A stretch of DNA of 23,762 nt from SIG673 sp045660565. Its GTDB lineage: Bacteria; Bacillota; Clostridia; Oscillospirales; CAG-272. The notes under the pieces are model-generated. The model was given only the letters and a program-made list of their open reading frames with translations, was not told the DNA's origin and searched no databases. The first letter of the stretch is position 1. Every line of letters begins with the position of its first letter. Position numbers and translations under genes: made by a program. The stretch lies in the NCBI GenBank assembly GCA_045660565.1, contig JAZRDX010000099.1, positions 1-23,762 of the forward strand, read 5' to 3'. Shown here one piece after another: positions 7,990 through 15,072 of this stretch.

Positions 7990-9081
7990 TCATTTTACTT
8001 CAACCGTCTCGTAGTCTCTCGTTCCGAGCCCTGCCTCAGCGAGCTTGTCAAGGTGGATATAGGGGTTTTTGCCGTGAAGTCTCTCGAAAAGGTGTCCTTC
8101 ATTTCCGAGCTTAATGTTAGACGGAACGCCTGCGGGTATCAGATTTTCAACCTTTATAAGGTCAAGAGACGCAGCCTCAACCGCAACAATGTCGTATCCC
8201 GCGACTATTCCTATATCCGGAACAAGCGAGGGGGTAGTCATTCCCCAGCAATCGCAAAGCGCGGTTATCGAGATAAGCAGATTGATAAAGAAACGGTTTT
8301 CGGGCGCAAAGGTGTCAAGCACCGTTTTTGTGCAGAGCGCCATGCCCTCCTGGAAATCGGTATAATTGTGGGTATCGGCTGTTATCGCGCCTACCGGACA
8401 AACCTTCATACAGTGCTGACAAAGGGTGCAGTGGTGGTAATTAACGCGATACGCCCCCGTCTTTTCACAGAATTTGTTAGCCTCGTGGTTGCAGGAATCT
8501 ATACACTTATTGCAGTGGATACATTTTTCCGCATCCCATACGAGACCGCCCTCAAGCGAATGAAGCTCGCGACGGGTTCTGTCGGTTACGCACCCCATGG
8601 CGATATTCTTACAAGCGCCGCCGTATCCGCACACCCCGTGTCCTTTAACGTGCGAAAAGTCGATAAAGAAATCGGCATCGTGTATAAGTCCCGCCACGTC
8701 GCAGTGCTTGAATTTTTTATAATCAACAGCCTTTTCGTAGTAATATTTTCCCGTTATGGAGCAGTCGTCAAGAACGGGACAGCCGAGATTTTCCTCGGTA
8801 TATCCGCGTCTTTCGGGATGACGGGTATGGACGTTATGGTCGGTAATGAACGGCTCACCGCCGTTTTCCTTAACGTAGTCAACAAGGGTTCTGACGAATA
8901 CCGGAGGGATTGTGGAATAGGACGTTCCCGTACCTACGTGCATTTTTATCGCTACTCTTTTTCCGCTCAGTCTTTCACCGGGGCCGTATTTTTTAAGCAT
9001 TCTTTCAAATTTTGCGGGAAGCGTTCCGCTTGCCTCGTATCTGGCGTACGCCATTGACGAATAATAAATTTTCTCTGCCAT
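7990..9081 (-). CDS. DUF362 domain protein with two 4Fe-4S ferredoxin motifs
   Basis: A 363-residue protein of the DUF362 family (PF04015) with a bacterial ferredoxin insert. Cysteines 187, 190, 193 and 197 (CIHCNKCIDSC) and 218, 221, 224 and 228 (CTLCQHCMKVCP) form two CxxCxxCxxxC clusters for [4Fe-4S] centres. Conserved DUF362 elements include VAIKMHVG (43-50), SHVKGHGVCGYGGACKNIAM (143-162) and the C-terminal GYDIVAVEAASLDLI. A redox role in the cytoplasm is likely, but no substrate is established for most members. The start has AAAGGA upstream. It is separated by a 304-base repeat-bearing gap from the beta-propeller gene on the same strand, so co-transcription is uncertain. Confidence 0.88.
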   Translation of the reverse strand: MAEKIYYSSMAYARYEASGTLPAKFERMLKKYGPGERLSGKRVAIKMHVGTGTSYSTIPPVFVRTLVDYVKENGGEPFITDHNVHTRHPERRGYTEENLGCPVLDDCSITGKYYYEKAVDYKKFKHCDVAGLIHDADFFIDFSHVKGHGVCGYGGACKNIAMGCVTDRTRRELHSLEGGLVWDAEKCIHCNKCIDSCNHEANKFCEKTGAYRVNYHHCTLCQHCMKVCPVGAITADTHNYTDFQEGMALCTKTVLDTFAPENRFFINLLISITALCDCWGMTTPSLVPDIGIVAGYDIVAVEAASLDLIKVENLIPAGVPSNIKLGNEGHLFERLHGKNPYIHLDKLAEAGLGTRDYETVEVK

Positions 9082-9173
9082 AGTTTTTTCCTTTCGGGTT
9101 TAAATATTTTACTTATTGTGTCAGTACCGCACGCTGTAATTTTTGTGGGTATACCCGGGTTTTTATTAATTTT

Positions 9174-9254
9174 CTTGGTTTCTTCACAAAGTTCGACCTT
9201 AGCGACGGTCGGTGTGTCTTTCGGCAGGCAACCGCCTGCACGGTTATAGCCGTG
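9174..9254. repeat. Dispersed intergenic repeat (rttcgacctt-agcgacg type) plus two hairpins
   Basis: The segment ttggtttcttcacaaag followed by ttcgaccttagcgacggtcgg (about 9174-9212) is a diverged copy of the repeat at 23556-23592 and 23725-23762. It is followed by the palindrome gcaggcaaccgcctgc (9224-9239) and by cacggttatagccgtg (9239-9254). The unit lies in the 304-base gap 9082-9385, in which no gene was found. Confidence 0.65.
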
Positions 9255-9287
9255 GTATAAACTTATATTTAAAACCATAGTTCCGCA

Positions 9288-9369
9288 GTTTCACAAAACC
9301 TTGGCTTAGCGACGTTAGATATGTTCGCACACGGTATGCGTCGCCACAACCTACCGGGCGGTTGCCCGG
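9288..9369 (-). repeat. 3'-end repeat element after the beta-propeller gene
   Basis: Read on the minus strand, the element starts 16 bases after the stop at 9386 with the hairpin ccgggcaaccgcccgg (9354-9369). It continues with tggcgacgc, a loop and cgtcgctaagcc, giving a GCGACG/CGTCGC stem, and then aaggttttgtgaaa. The same order is found after cca (13433-13574) and, diverged, after gpmI (16710-16800). It may act as a 3' transcript structure or be a mobile repeat. Confidence 0.7.
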
Positions 9370-9385
9370 CGCTTGCCTTCACGGG

Positions 9386-10942
9386 TTAAAATTCGTCAGC
9401 CTCGAAAACGTGAATATTTCCGTAGCTCCAGTTGTTAATGGGAGAACCGTTATGACGGTCAAAGGTTATCATTTTATAGACGTATCTGCTGCCGCACGGA
9501 TAGCGGAATACGCTACCCCAACCGCGGAAGCCGCCGTCGTCGTAGTCAAACTGAAGGTCCTCGTGGTCGTCAAGGTTGTAAAGGTCAAAGTTAATGTAAC
9601 GTGCGCGTATGTCAAAATTCGAGCCGCACACAAAACGGTACCCGTGGTCGGTTTTTACGATAGAACCGCCCGTGTTTTCTCCGTCGTTACTGTTACCTAT
9701 ATACTTATATCCGTCAAACGGACTGTCCGATTCATAGAAGAAATATCTGTATCTTATCCTGTTGTTTTCCTCGGGGAAACGAACGAGACGGCAGATACCG
9801 AGTATCCACTTTCCTCTCTTTTCGTCATAGATGAATTCGGGATCCTCGTCTCCGTCCTTTGCAAAGCACAGTCTGTCGTCGCTTACTACCGACCGTCCCT
9901 TTTCGTCCTTGCTTTCACTCTGCATAAGGGTTCCGTCAATAATGTTTATACCAAAGCGCGGGTCTGCAATCGACTCACCGTGAGCAAGTATATGTTCGTG
10001 AGAGAAGGAGCAGTACCAAAGCAGCCACTTATCGGTCTTTCTGTTATAAATAAGAGAGGTTGCAACGTCTCCCGCGATAAAGCCGTCCCCTACGTCGAAG
10101 AACAGTGCGCCCTCAAGTCGGAAATCACAGCCCGACGGGTTCCAGGAAACGATACCCTGGTACGAGGCAAGCGCAAGTCTTATCGACATTGTAAGGTAAA
10201 TTCTTCCGTTTTCTATGATCGGACTTCCGTCCTCGTATCTTACGGGGCGCATATCCGCCTGACCGACTCCGCTGTCAAGGTACCATTCGGCATTCTTTAT
10301 CTCCGCCTTGCCGCCTGCGTTAAGCTCGGCAAAAACACAGATCTCGGTTACGTCTATGTTACGTTTATAGTGAAGCGCGGCGCGTCCGCCAACCTTTACG
10401 TCAAGCTGAACGTGGCAGACAGTCTCAGTGTTTCCGTCAGAGATAAGGTATACGTCGAAAAAGTCGTAACGAGCGGTAATCACAAGTGTTTTTCCAAGTA
10501 TTTCGCCGTTATATTCGGCTACACCTTCTGTTACCGCAGTACCCTTTACCTTATATCCTATGCAAACGTTTTCGCCGTTCTTTGAAACGAAAATCTCGGC
10601 GTAGGGTGCGTTTTCGGGGGTAAAATCACTGTCCTCACCGCCTCGGCAAACAAAAGCAAATCCTACTTTTCCATTTTCAAGAGAGGAAATATCAAGCGCA
10701 TGAGAGGCAAAGGGGGTAAAACCACCGATAAAGCGGCGAGCTCTTGCCTTTTCCGTACCGTTATTTACAACGAGGTATCTTCCGTTACCCGTTTTTTCGG
10801 TTATACCCTCGCCCTTTTCAAGAATGGGATACGGATCCCCTCTTTTGGTTTCCGTAACCCAGTCCTTGCTGAATGACATTTCACCAAGCTTATATTTAAG
10901 GTTTTTAAAATTCACTACCGAAAACTTTCTTCTGAATTTCAT
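9386..10942 (-). CDS. Beta-sandwich plus beta-propeller protein, glycosidase-like
   Basis: A 518-residue protein I cannot name precisely. The first half (about 40-215) is beta-rich with alternating strands, like a concanavalin/laminin-G-type sandwich. The second half (about 220-518) has repeated W/Y-rich blades with acidic motifs such as DPRFGINIIDG and DEDPEFIYDEKRGKWILG. These resemble the five-bladed propellers of GH43, GH32 and GH130 enzymes. No signal peptide is evident. The start at 10942 has AAAGGGAGAA upstream. It follows nagA by 33 bases on the same strand and is probably co-transcribed, which points to an N-acetylhexosamine-containing glycan. A catalytic role is inferred; it could instead be a non-catalytic binding protein. 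Confidence 0.6.
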   Translation of the reverse strand: MKFRRKFSVVNFKNLKYKLGEMSFSKDWVTETKRGDPYPILEKGEGITEKTGNGRYLVVNNGTEKARARRFIGGFTPFASHALDISSLENGKVGFAFVCRGGEDSDFTPENAPYAEIFVSKNGENVCIGYKVKGTAVTEGVAEYNGEILGKTLVITARYDFFDVYLISDGNTETVCHVQLDVKVGGRAALHYKRNIDVTEICVFAELNAGGKAEIKNAEWYLDSGVGQADMRPVRYEDGSPIIENGRIYLTMSIRLALASYQGIVSWNPSGCDFRLEGALFFDVGDGFIAGDVATSLIYNRKTDKWLLWYCSFSHEHILAHGESIADPRFGINIIDGTLMQSESKDEKGRSVVSDDRLCFAKDGDEDPEFIYDEKRGKWILGICRLVRFPEENNRIRYRYFFYESDSPFDGYKYIGNSNDGENTGGSIVKTDHGYRFVCGSNFDIRARYINFDLYNLDDHEDLQFDYDDGGFRGWGSVFRYPCGSRYVYKMITFDRHNGSPINNWSYGNIHVFEADEF

Positions 10943-10975
10943 TTTTATGTTCTCCCTTTATAGAAATTTATAACG

Positions 10976-12109
10976 TTACACTACCGCTTTTCCGCGCCTG
11001 AATACAGATATTACGTTTATATCCGCGTCGCAAAGACTGAAATCGGCTAAAAGCCCCTCCCGTATCTCTCCGCGCTCGTTTTCTATACCGAGCGTCATCG
11101 CGGGGTAGAGAGACGCGCAGTTTACCGCTCCGCAGAGCGGCACACCCGCTTTATTCAGGTTTCTTACCGCCTTATTAAGCGTCAGAACACTTCCCGCTAT
11201 CGTTCCGTCGTCAAGGAGGCACTCTATACCCTTTTTGATGTGCCTCAGTCCGCCGAGCATGTACTCGCCATCGGGCATTCCCGCACAGGCAATACTGTCG
11301 GTAATAAGGTTGAGCTTTTCGCCCTTAAGCCTATACACGGGCTCAAAAAGCGCGGGGTGTATGTGAAAGCCGTCGCATATAAGCTCACAGCTTACGTCGG
11401 GCGAAAAGAGCGCCGCTCCCGCCGCTCCCGGCTCGCGGTGAGTTATAGGTGTCATTGCGTTAAACAGATGCGTGGCGTGGCTTATTCCCGCCCCCACAGA
11501 TGCGCTTGCCGTTTCATAATCCGCCGCGGTATGGCCGAGCGACAAAACGATACCCGTCTCCTTCTTTATCCTTCTGATTCCGTCAAAATTCTCGTCGGTT
11601 TCAGGCGCGACAGTAAGAATTTTTATGACGTCCTTATGCTTAAGAACAAAATCGGTATCAAGCTTTTTTATGTACTTCGGATTTTGCGCGCCCTTTTTCT
11701 TTTCGCTTACAAACGGTCCCTCGGCATGAACTCCGAGCACGTCGGCTTCGTTTTCGGTAACGCGTCCTTCCTTATACATAATTTCACGCACGGCGTCAAA
11801 GGACTTTTCAAGCTGCTCATAGGAAAGCGTCATCGTGGTAGGCAGAAACGCGGTTACACCGTTTTTGATAACCCCCTCTGCCATTGTGCGAACCGACTCA
11901 ACGCTTCCGTCGGACGCGCCGGCGCCGCTACAGCCGTGAATGTGCAAATCTATAAGACCGGGAATAAGGAAAAGCCCCTCGGCATCAACTGTCTCGACAC
12001 CCTCCTTCGGGCTGTCAAGAATACCGAGAATTTTTTCGTCGAAAAGCAGCGTTTTGTTTTCAACAACCTTTTCGCGCGTTACAATTTTAGCATTGATTAT
12101 CTGTTTCAT
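10976..12109 (-). CDS. nagA: N-acetylglucosamine-6-phosphate deacetylase
   Basis: Amidohydrolase that converts GlcNAc-6-phosphate to glucosamine-6-phosphate and acetate in amino-sugar catabolism and wall recycling. With the start at 12109 the product has 377 residues, the usual family length. Visible motifs are the metal site IDLHIHG (53-59, His56 and His58), VHAEGPF (Glu130), LGHT (His193), HATHLFNAM (His211 and His214) and the catalytic Asp271 in LITDS. The open frame extends upstream to 12331, but that stretch looks non-coding, and a GGAG lies just upstream of the ATG at 12109. The beta-propeller gene follows 33 bases later, and a polysaccharide deacetylase gene lies upstream on the same strand. 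Confidence 0.93.
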   Translation of the reverse strand: MKQIINAKIVTREKVVENKTLLFDEKILGILDSPKEGVETVDAEGLFLIPGLIDLHIHGCSGAGASDGSVESVRTMAEGVIKNGVTAFLPTTMTLSYEQLEKSFDAVREIMYKEGRVTENEADVLGVHAEGPFVSEKKKGAQNPKYIKKLDTDFVLKHKDVIKILTVAPETDENFDGIRRIKKETGIVLSLGHTAADYETASASVGAGISHATHLFNAMTPITHREPGAAGAALFSPDVSCELICDGFHIHPALFEPVYRLKGEKLNLITDSIACAGMPDGEYMLGGLRHIKKGIECLLDDGTIAGSVLTLNKAVRNLNKAGVPLCGAVNCASLYPAMTLGIENERGEIREGLLADFSLCDADINVISVFRRGKAVV

Positions 12110-12317
12110 TTTTTCTCCGTTGTTATAATGGAAAATAATACTTCTTTTTTGCGGCGGCATGGAAGTCCCGAAAGCTCGGCGAAAAACTAATATTTTTTCG
12201 TAGAGTGAGGATAAGCCATTTTCAAAGGCTATATCTCCTCCCGCAAAAAAGAACATGTAAATAATACCGTAAATCTGATAAAGCTCTATTAGTTTTGCAT
12301 TAACGGCGGTGAGCAGA

Positions 12318-12337
12318 AATCCTTTTTGCAAAGGATT
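12318..12337. repeat. Dispersed hairpin AATCCTTT-TTGC-AAAGGATT, copy 1
   Basis: A perfect palindrome with an 8-base stem in the gap between nagA and the polysaccharide deacetylase. A near-identical copy lies at 18417-18436, and both are preceded by gtgag. The deacetylase-to-nagA gap (12110-12378) contains no gene that I can support. Confidence 0.65.
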
Positions 12338-12378
12338 GCCCGCCCTACGTGGTTGGTGGATACCTCGTTAATTTTACA

Positions 12379-13182
12379 TTAAACCAGCTTCAGCGTCTGG
12401 CCAGGCTCTACCTTTACCTTTTTGCCGTCGGCGGTAAACCATACGGGGATAGCGGAGGGGTTATATACGACCTCGCAGTTAATTCCAAAAACAAGGCTGC
12501 GCAGAGCCATTATGTAGTTATAGATTTCGATATTGGTTGCGTAGTAAACCTCTTCCATACCCGAAGCCTTTTCGCAGAACTCCTCTATAAGCTCCCAGTT
12601 ATTGTCGTTGTTGAACTCGTAGCTATGTCCCCATACGTAGAAAAGCATAAGGTTAGGAACTCTTTTCGGCGGGTTTTTAAAGAACTCAAGCTTTTTCATT
12701 ATATCGCCCTTGTGGTGGCAGGTAGGATTCCACTGCATAAAGTCCTCGGGGATACCGTATCCGTTTGTGGAGATTACCGTACGGCTGTAAACCATACCGA
12801 GCGCGCGGAACTGGTCTATTACGCTCTGATTATACTCACCAAAGGGGTAAGACATACCTATAACGGGATAACCCGCGATACTTTCAAGAGTCTTTCTGTC
12901 GTTGTATATTTCGTCGATGAGAGATTCTCTCGGCATTGTGTTCGGGAAAGGATGCGTGTAGGTATGGCCGGAAATTTCGTGTCCCTTATAAAGCTCGGCA
13001 ACCTCGGAGGCTTCGACTCTTCCGGGATTTCCAAAAGCGGAGGAATTCAGGTGGAAGGTACCCTTGATACCGTTTTTATTGAATATCTCAACGAGACGGC
13101 GGTCTGCGGTAACTCCGTCGTCGTAGCTCATTGTAAGAGCCTTTGTTTTTCCTTCGGGGTAAAGATTGAATACAACTTTCAT
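12379..13182 (-). CDS. Polysaccharide deacetylase (NodB homology domain)
   Basis: Carbohydrate-esterase-4-type deacetylase of 267 residues. NodB motif 1 is SYDDG (19-23, catalytic base Asp21 and metal ligand Asp22), motif 2 is GHEISGHTYTHP (67-78, metal ligands His73 and His77) and motif 3 is SYPFGEYN (111-118). The C-terminal 40 residues (NCEVVYNPSAIPVWF onward) look like a small beta domain. No signal peptide is visible, which is unusual for enzymes acting on peptidoglycan or chitin outside the cell, so an intracellular oligosaccharide substrate is possible. The start has AAAGGAA. Its neighbour nagA removes acetyl groups from GlcNAc-6-P, so both may serve an acetylated amino-sugar glycan. 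Confidence 0.87.
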   Translation of the reverse strand: MKVVFNLYPEGKTKALTMSYDDGVTADRRLVEIFNKNGIKGTFHLNSSAFGNPGRVEASEVAELYKGHEISGHTYTHPFPNTMPRESLIDEIYNDRKTLESIAGYPVIGMSYPFGEYNQSVIDQFRALGMVYSRTVISTNGYGIPEDFMQWNPTCHHKGDIMKKLEFFKNPPKRVPNLMLFYVWGHSYEFNNDNNWELIEEFCEKASGMEEVYYATNIEIYNYIMALRSLVFGINCEVVYNPSAIPVWFTADGKKVKVEPGQTLKLV

Positions 13183-13391
13183 GATTTTTGTTCCTTTCGA
13201 ATTTATTTAAAATTTAATTTTTGTATTTTTGTTGTTTCCGACTTGAATTATTTTTTGCTTTTCTTGGTTTCTTTGGTTTTCTGTAGGGGTTGGCGCCTCG
13301 AAAAGCTGATAAAACCGCGTTTTTTGAGCCTCCACCTCCGGGCGGTGTCTTCGCTGTTTGCAAAGACCGAAGAGAAGAAGCTTACATCACG

Positions 13392-13409
13392 GCGGGAGCA
13401 AGCCCCCGC
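13392..13409. repeat. GC-rich intergenic palindrome (gcggg-agcaagcc-cccgc type)
   Basis: gcggg (13392-13396) pairs with cccgc (13405-13409), flanked by ccctacgg. The reverse complement, ccgtagggcgggg with a different loop, recurs at about 23478-23503. It lies in the 322-base gene-free gap between the deacetylase and cca. Confidence 0.55.
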
Positions 13410-13432
13410 CCTACGGATATTATCCTTTGCTT

Positions 13433-13574
13433 TTTCACAAAACCTCGACTTAGCGACGTTAGATATGTTCGCACACGGTACGCGTCGCCATAAGCCCGCA
13501 GGTGCTACCTGCCGTCGCCATAGGCCAGCGGGGGCTCCCCGCCGTCGCCATAACCCCTCCGGGCGGTTGCCCGG
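13433..13574 (-). repeat. 3'-end repeat element with three-hairpin array at the end of cca
   Basis: Three palindromes, ccgggcggttgcccgg (13559-13574), gcgggggctccccgc (13528-13542) and gcaggtgctacctgc (13498-13512), are each followed on the minus strand by tatggcgacg. The linker starts at 13483, 13513 and 13543 on the plus strand, an exact 30-base period. The conserved core with the GCGACG/CGTCGC stem and the ttttgtgaaa end follows to about 13433. The array overlaps the last codons and the stop of cca. Confidence 0.8.
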
Positions 13575-14884
13575 TTCAGGAGCGCTTCCCTCTCGTTCTC
13601 GCACTCGCCCGAAATAACCTTTTCAAGGAGATATTCAAGGATTTCTCCTATCTGCCGTCCTTTCGGAAATCCGAGCGCGATAAGGTCGCTGCCGTTTATC
13701 TTAAGCTGTTTTAGCGAAAAGCACTCCTCTTTTTCAAGGACGCCTTTCATTATTTCCTTTATATTTTCGTATTTTTGCAGCCTTTTTTTGCTTTCCTCGG
13801 TCTTTGCGGAGTTGTCCGCGATTTTAAGGTCTATAAGCCTTTCGAAAATCTCCGGAGTGAGCCTACCGAGCCATTTTTTAACGTTTTTTTCCGTTTCCGT
13901 TACTTCTGTATCGTGGTATTTTACAAGCGAAAGAACGGCGTCCTTTGTTGCGTTATCCGATTTGAGTCTGTTAAGCGCCGCTCTCGTTTTTTCGGTGCTT
14001 ACCGCGGCGTGTCCGAAGAAATGACCGACACCGTTTTCTTCCTTATACGTCTCCGGCTTTCCGCAGTCGTGCAGGAGCGCGGCAAGTCTAATCACTGTAT
14101 CGGGTGGGCAGGCGGCAAGGGTTTTAACGGAATGGGTATAAACGTCGTAAAGATGGTAGGGTGTGTTCTGTGAAAAGCCTATGCTTTCCTTTATTTCGGG
14201 AAGAATAACGGCAAAAACACTTGAATATTCTGTAAGTATCCTCTCCGCGCCTTTACCGACTATAAGACGCTTAAGCTCGGAAAAAATCCTCTCTGCGGAA
14301 AGAAGCGTAAGGCTTTCCCTCTGCTTTAATATCGCTCTTTTTGTGTTTTCCTCTATCCTAAAATCATAGGTTGAAGCAAACCGTAACGCTCGCAGGATAC
14401 GTAGCGCGTCCTCGTTAAATCTGTCCTCGGCGTTTCCAACGGTGCGGATTATTCCGTTTTCAAGGTCGCTCTGTCCGTCAAATAAGTCTATAAGACCGCT
14501 TTTCTCGGAATACGCCATAGCGTTTACGGTAAAATCTCTGCGCCTTAGATCCTCGGAAAGACTTCTTGTAAAGCTTACCCTTTCGGGGTGCCGTCCGTCT
14601 GTATATTCTCCATCGCACCGAAAGGTGGTTACCTCTATCGGTTCTTTATTGATTACCACCGTTACCGTGCCGTGCTTTATTCCCGTTTCCACCACGGTGA
14701 AATCCTTAAAAATCTCCGCGGAAACAGCAGGGAGCGCGTCCGTGGTTACGTCAAAGTCGTGCGGAGTAAGACCGAGAAGGCTGTCTCTGACGCATCCGCC
14801 GACGGCGTAGCTTTCATATCCGTATTCGTTTAACCTTTCGATAACGGTTTTCGCCGCATTTGAAAGCATCAGTTTTTCCCTCAC
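13505..14884 (-). CDS. cca: CCA tRNA nucleotidyltransferase with HD domain
   Basis: Adds or repairs the 3' CCA end of tRNAs using CTP and ATP. The class II polymerase-beta head shows GGCVRD (29-34) and the metal aspartates in DFDVTTDA (43-50). Later motifs are RRDFTVNAMAY and the RILRALRFA helix. An HD-type phosphohydrolase motif (ALLHDCGKPE) follows, as in many Firmicutes enzymes. The open frame begins further upstream, but a perfect AGGAGG lies 6 bases before the GTG at 14884 and gives 459 residues; the next ATG (14869) is too far from it. The last 20 or so residues (TARRGYGDGGEPPLAYGDGR) are translated from the intergenic repeat array, and the TAG stop lies in a hairpin loop. Confidence 0.9.
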   Translation of the reverse strand: MREKLMLSNAAKTVIERLNEYGYESYAVGGCVRDSLLGLTPHDFDVTTDALPAVSAEIFKDFTVVETGIKHGTVTVVINKEPIEVTTFRCDGEYTDGRHPERVSFTRSLSEDLRRRDFTVNAMAYSEKSGLIDLFDGQSDLENGIIRTVGNAEDRFNEDALRILRALRFASTYDFRIEENTKRAILKQRESLTLLSAERIFSELKRLIVGKGAERILTEYSSVFAVILPEIKESIGFSQNTPYHLYDVYTHSVKTLAACPPDTVIRLAALLHDCGKPETYKEENGVGHFFGHAAVSTEKTRAALNRLKSDNATKDAVLSLVKYHDTEVTETEKNVKKWLGRLTPEIFERLIDLKIADNSAKTEESKKRLQKYENIKEIMKGVLEKEECFSLKQLKINGSDLIALGFPKGRQIGEILEYLLEKVISGECENEREALLNRATARRGYGDGGEPPLAYGDGR

Positions 14885-14920
14885 GTTTTTCCTCCTGTTA
14901 ATTTTGCGGTTGTTTAAGAT

Positions 14921-14949
14921 ATTGTACCACAAAATTTCTGATATTGCAA
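14921..14949 (-). promoter_or_regulatory. Sigma-A promoter for cca
   Basis: On the minus strand, TTGCAA (14944-14949), a 17-base spacer and TACAAT (14921-14926). The expected start point is about 30 bases before the GTG start. The -35 box is self-complementary. Confidence 0.65.
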
Positions 14950-15023
14950 GTAAAATATATACTTTATATACAATATTTTGAGTTATGTAGCAAGAAAAAC
15001 ATAAAAAATTCATAATTTTAGGA

Positions 15024-15029
15024 TATAAT
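15024..15029 (+). promoter_or_regulatory. Probable -10 box for gpmI
   Basis: TATAAT at 15024-15029 lies 43 bases before the ATG at 15073. No TTGACA-like -35 is seen at the right distance, so the promoter is weak or needs an activator. An alternative is TTGCAA (14944-14949) with TATACA (14967-14972), 17 bases apart, in the same direction. Confidence 0.45.
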
Positions 15030-15072
15030 ATAAACTAAGAAAATTTATATTACCGAAAGGAATTCTAAAAAT

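Noticed and set aside
7796..8014. Small plus-strand open frame after spoVT
   Set aside because: It lies in palindrome-rich DNA, has no ribosome site and runs into the antisense of the DUF362 gene.
12110..12331. N-terminal extension of nagA
   Set aside because: The family starts at MKQIINAK, the extension has atypical composition, includes a repeat hairpin, and a ribosome site marks 12109.
13483..13574. CRISPR-like array of constant and variable parts
   Set aside because: There are only three units, the constant part is 10 bases, the variable parts are palindromes, and no cas genes are near. It fits a hairpin repeat, not CRISPR.
13248..13604. Possible small protein with repeated GLWRR
   Set aside because: Its repeats are simply the translated hairpin array; there is no start signal or family.
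14885..15013. Upstream ATG extension of cca
   Set aside because: The region contains the promoter, and AGGAGG points to GTG 14884.
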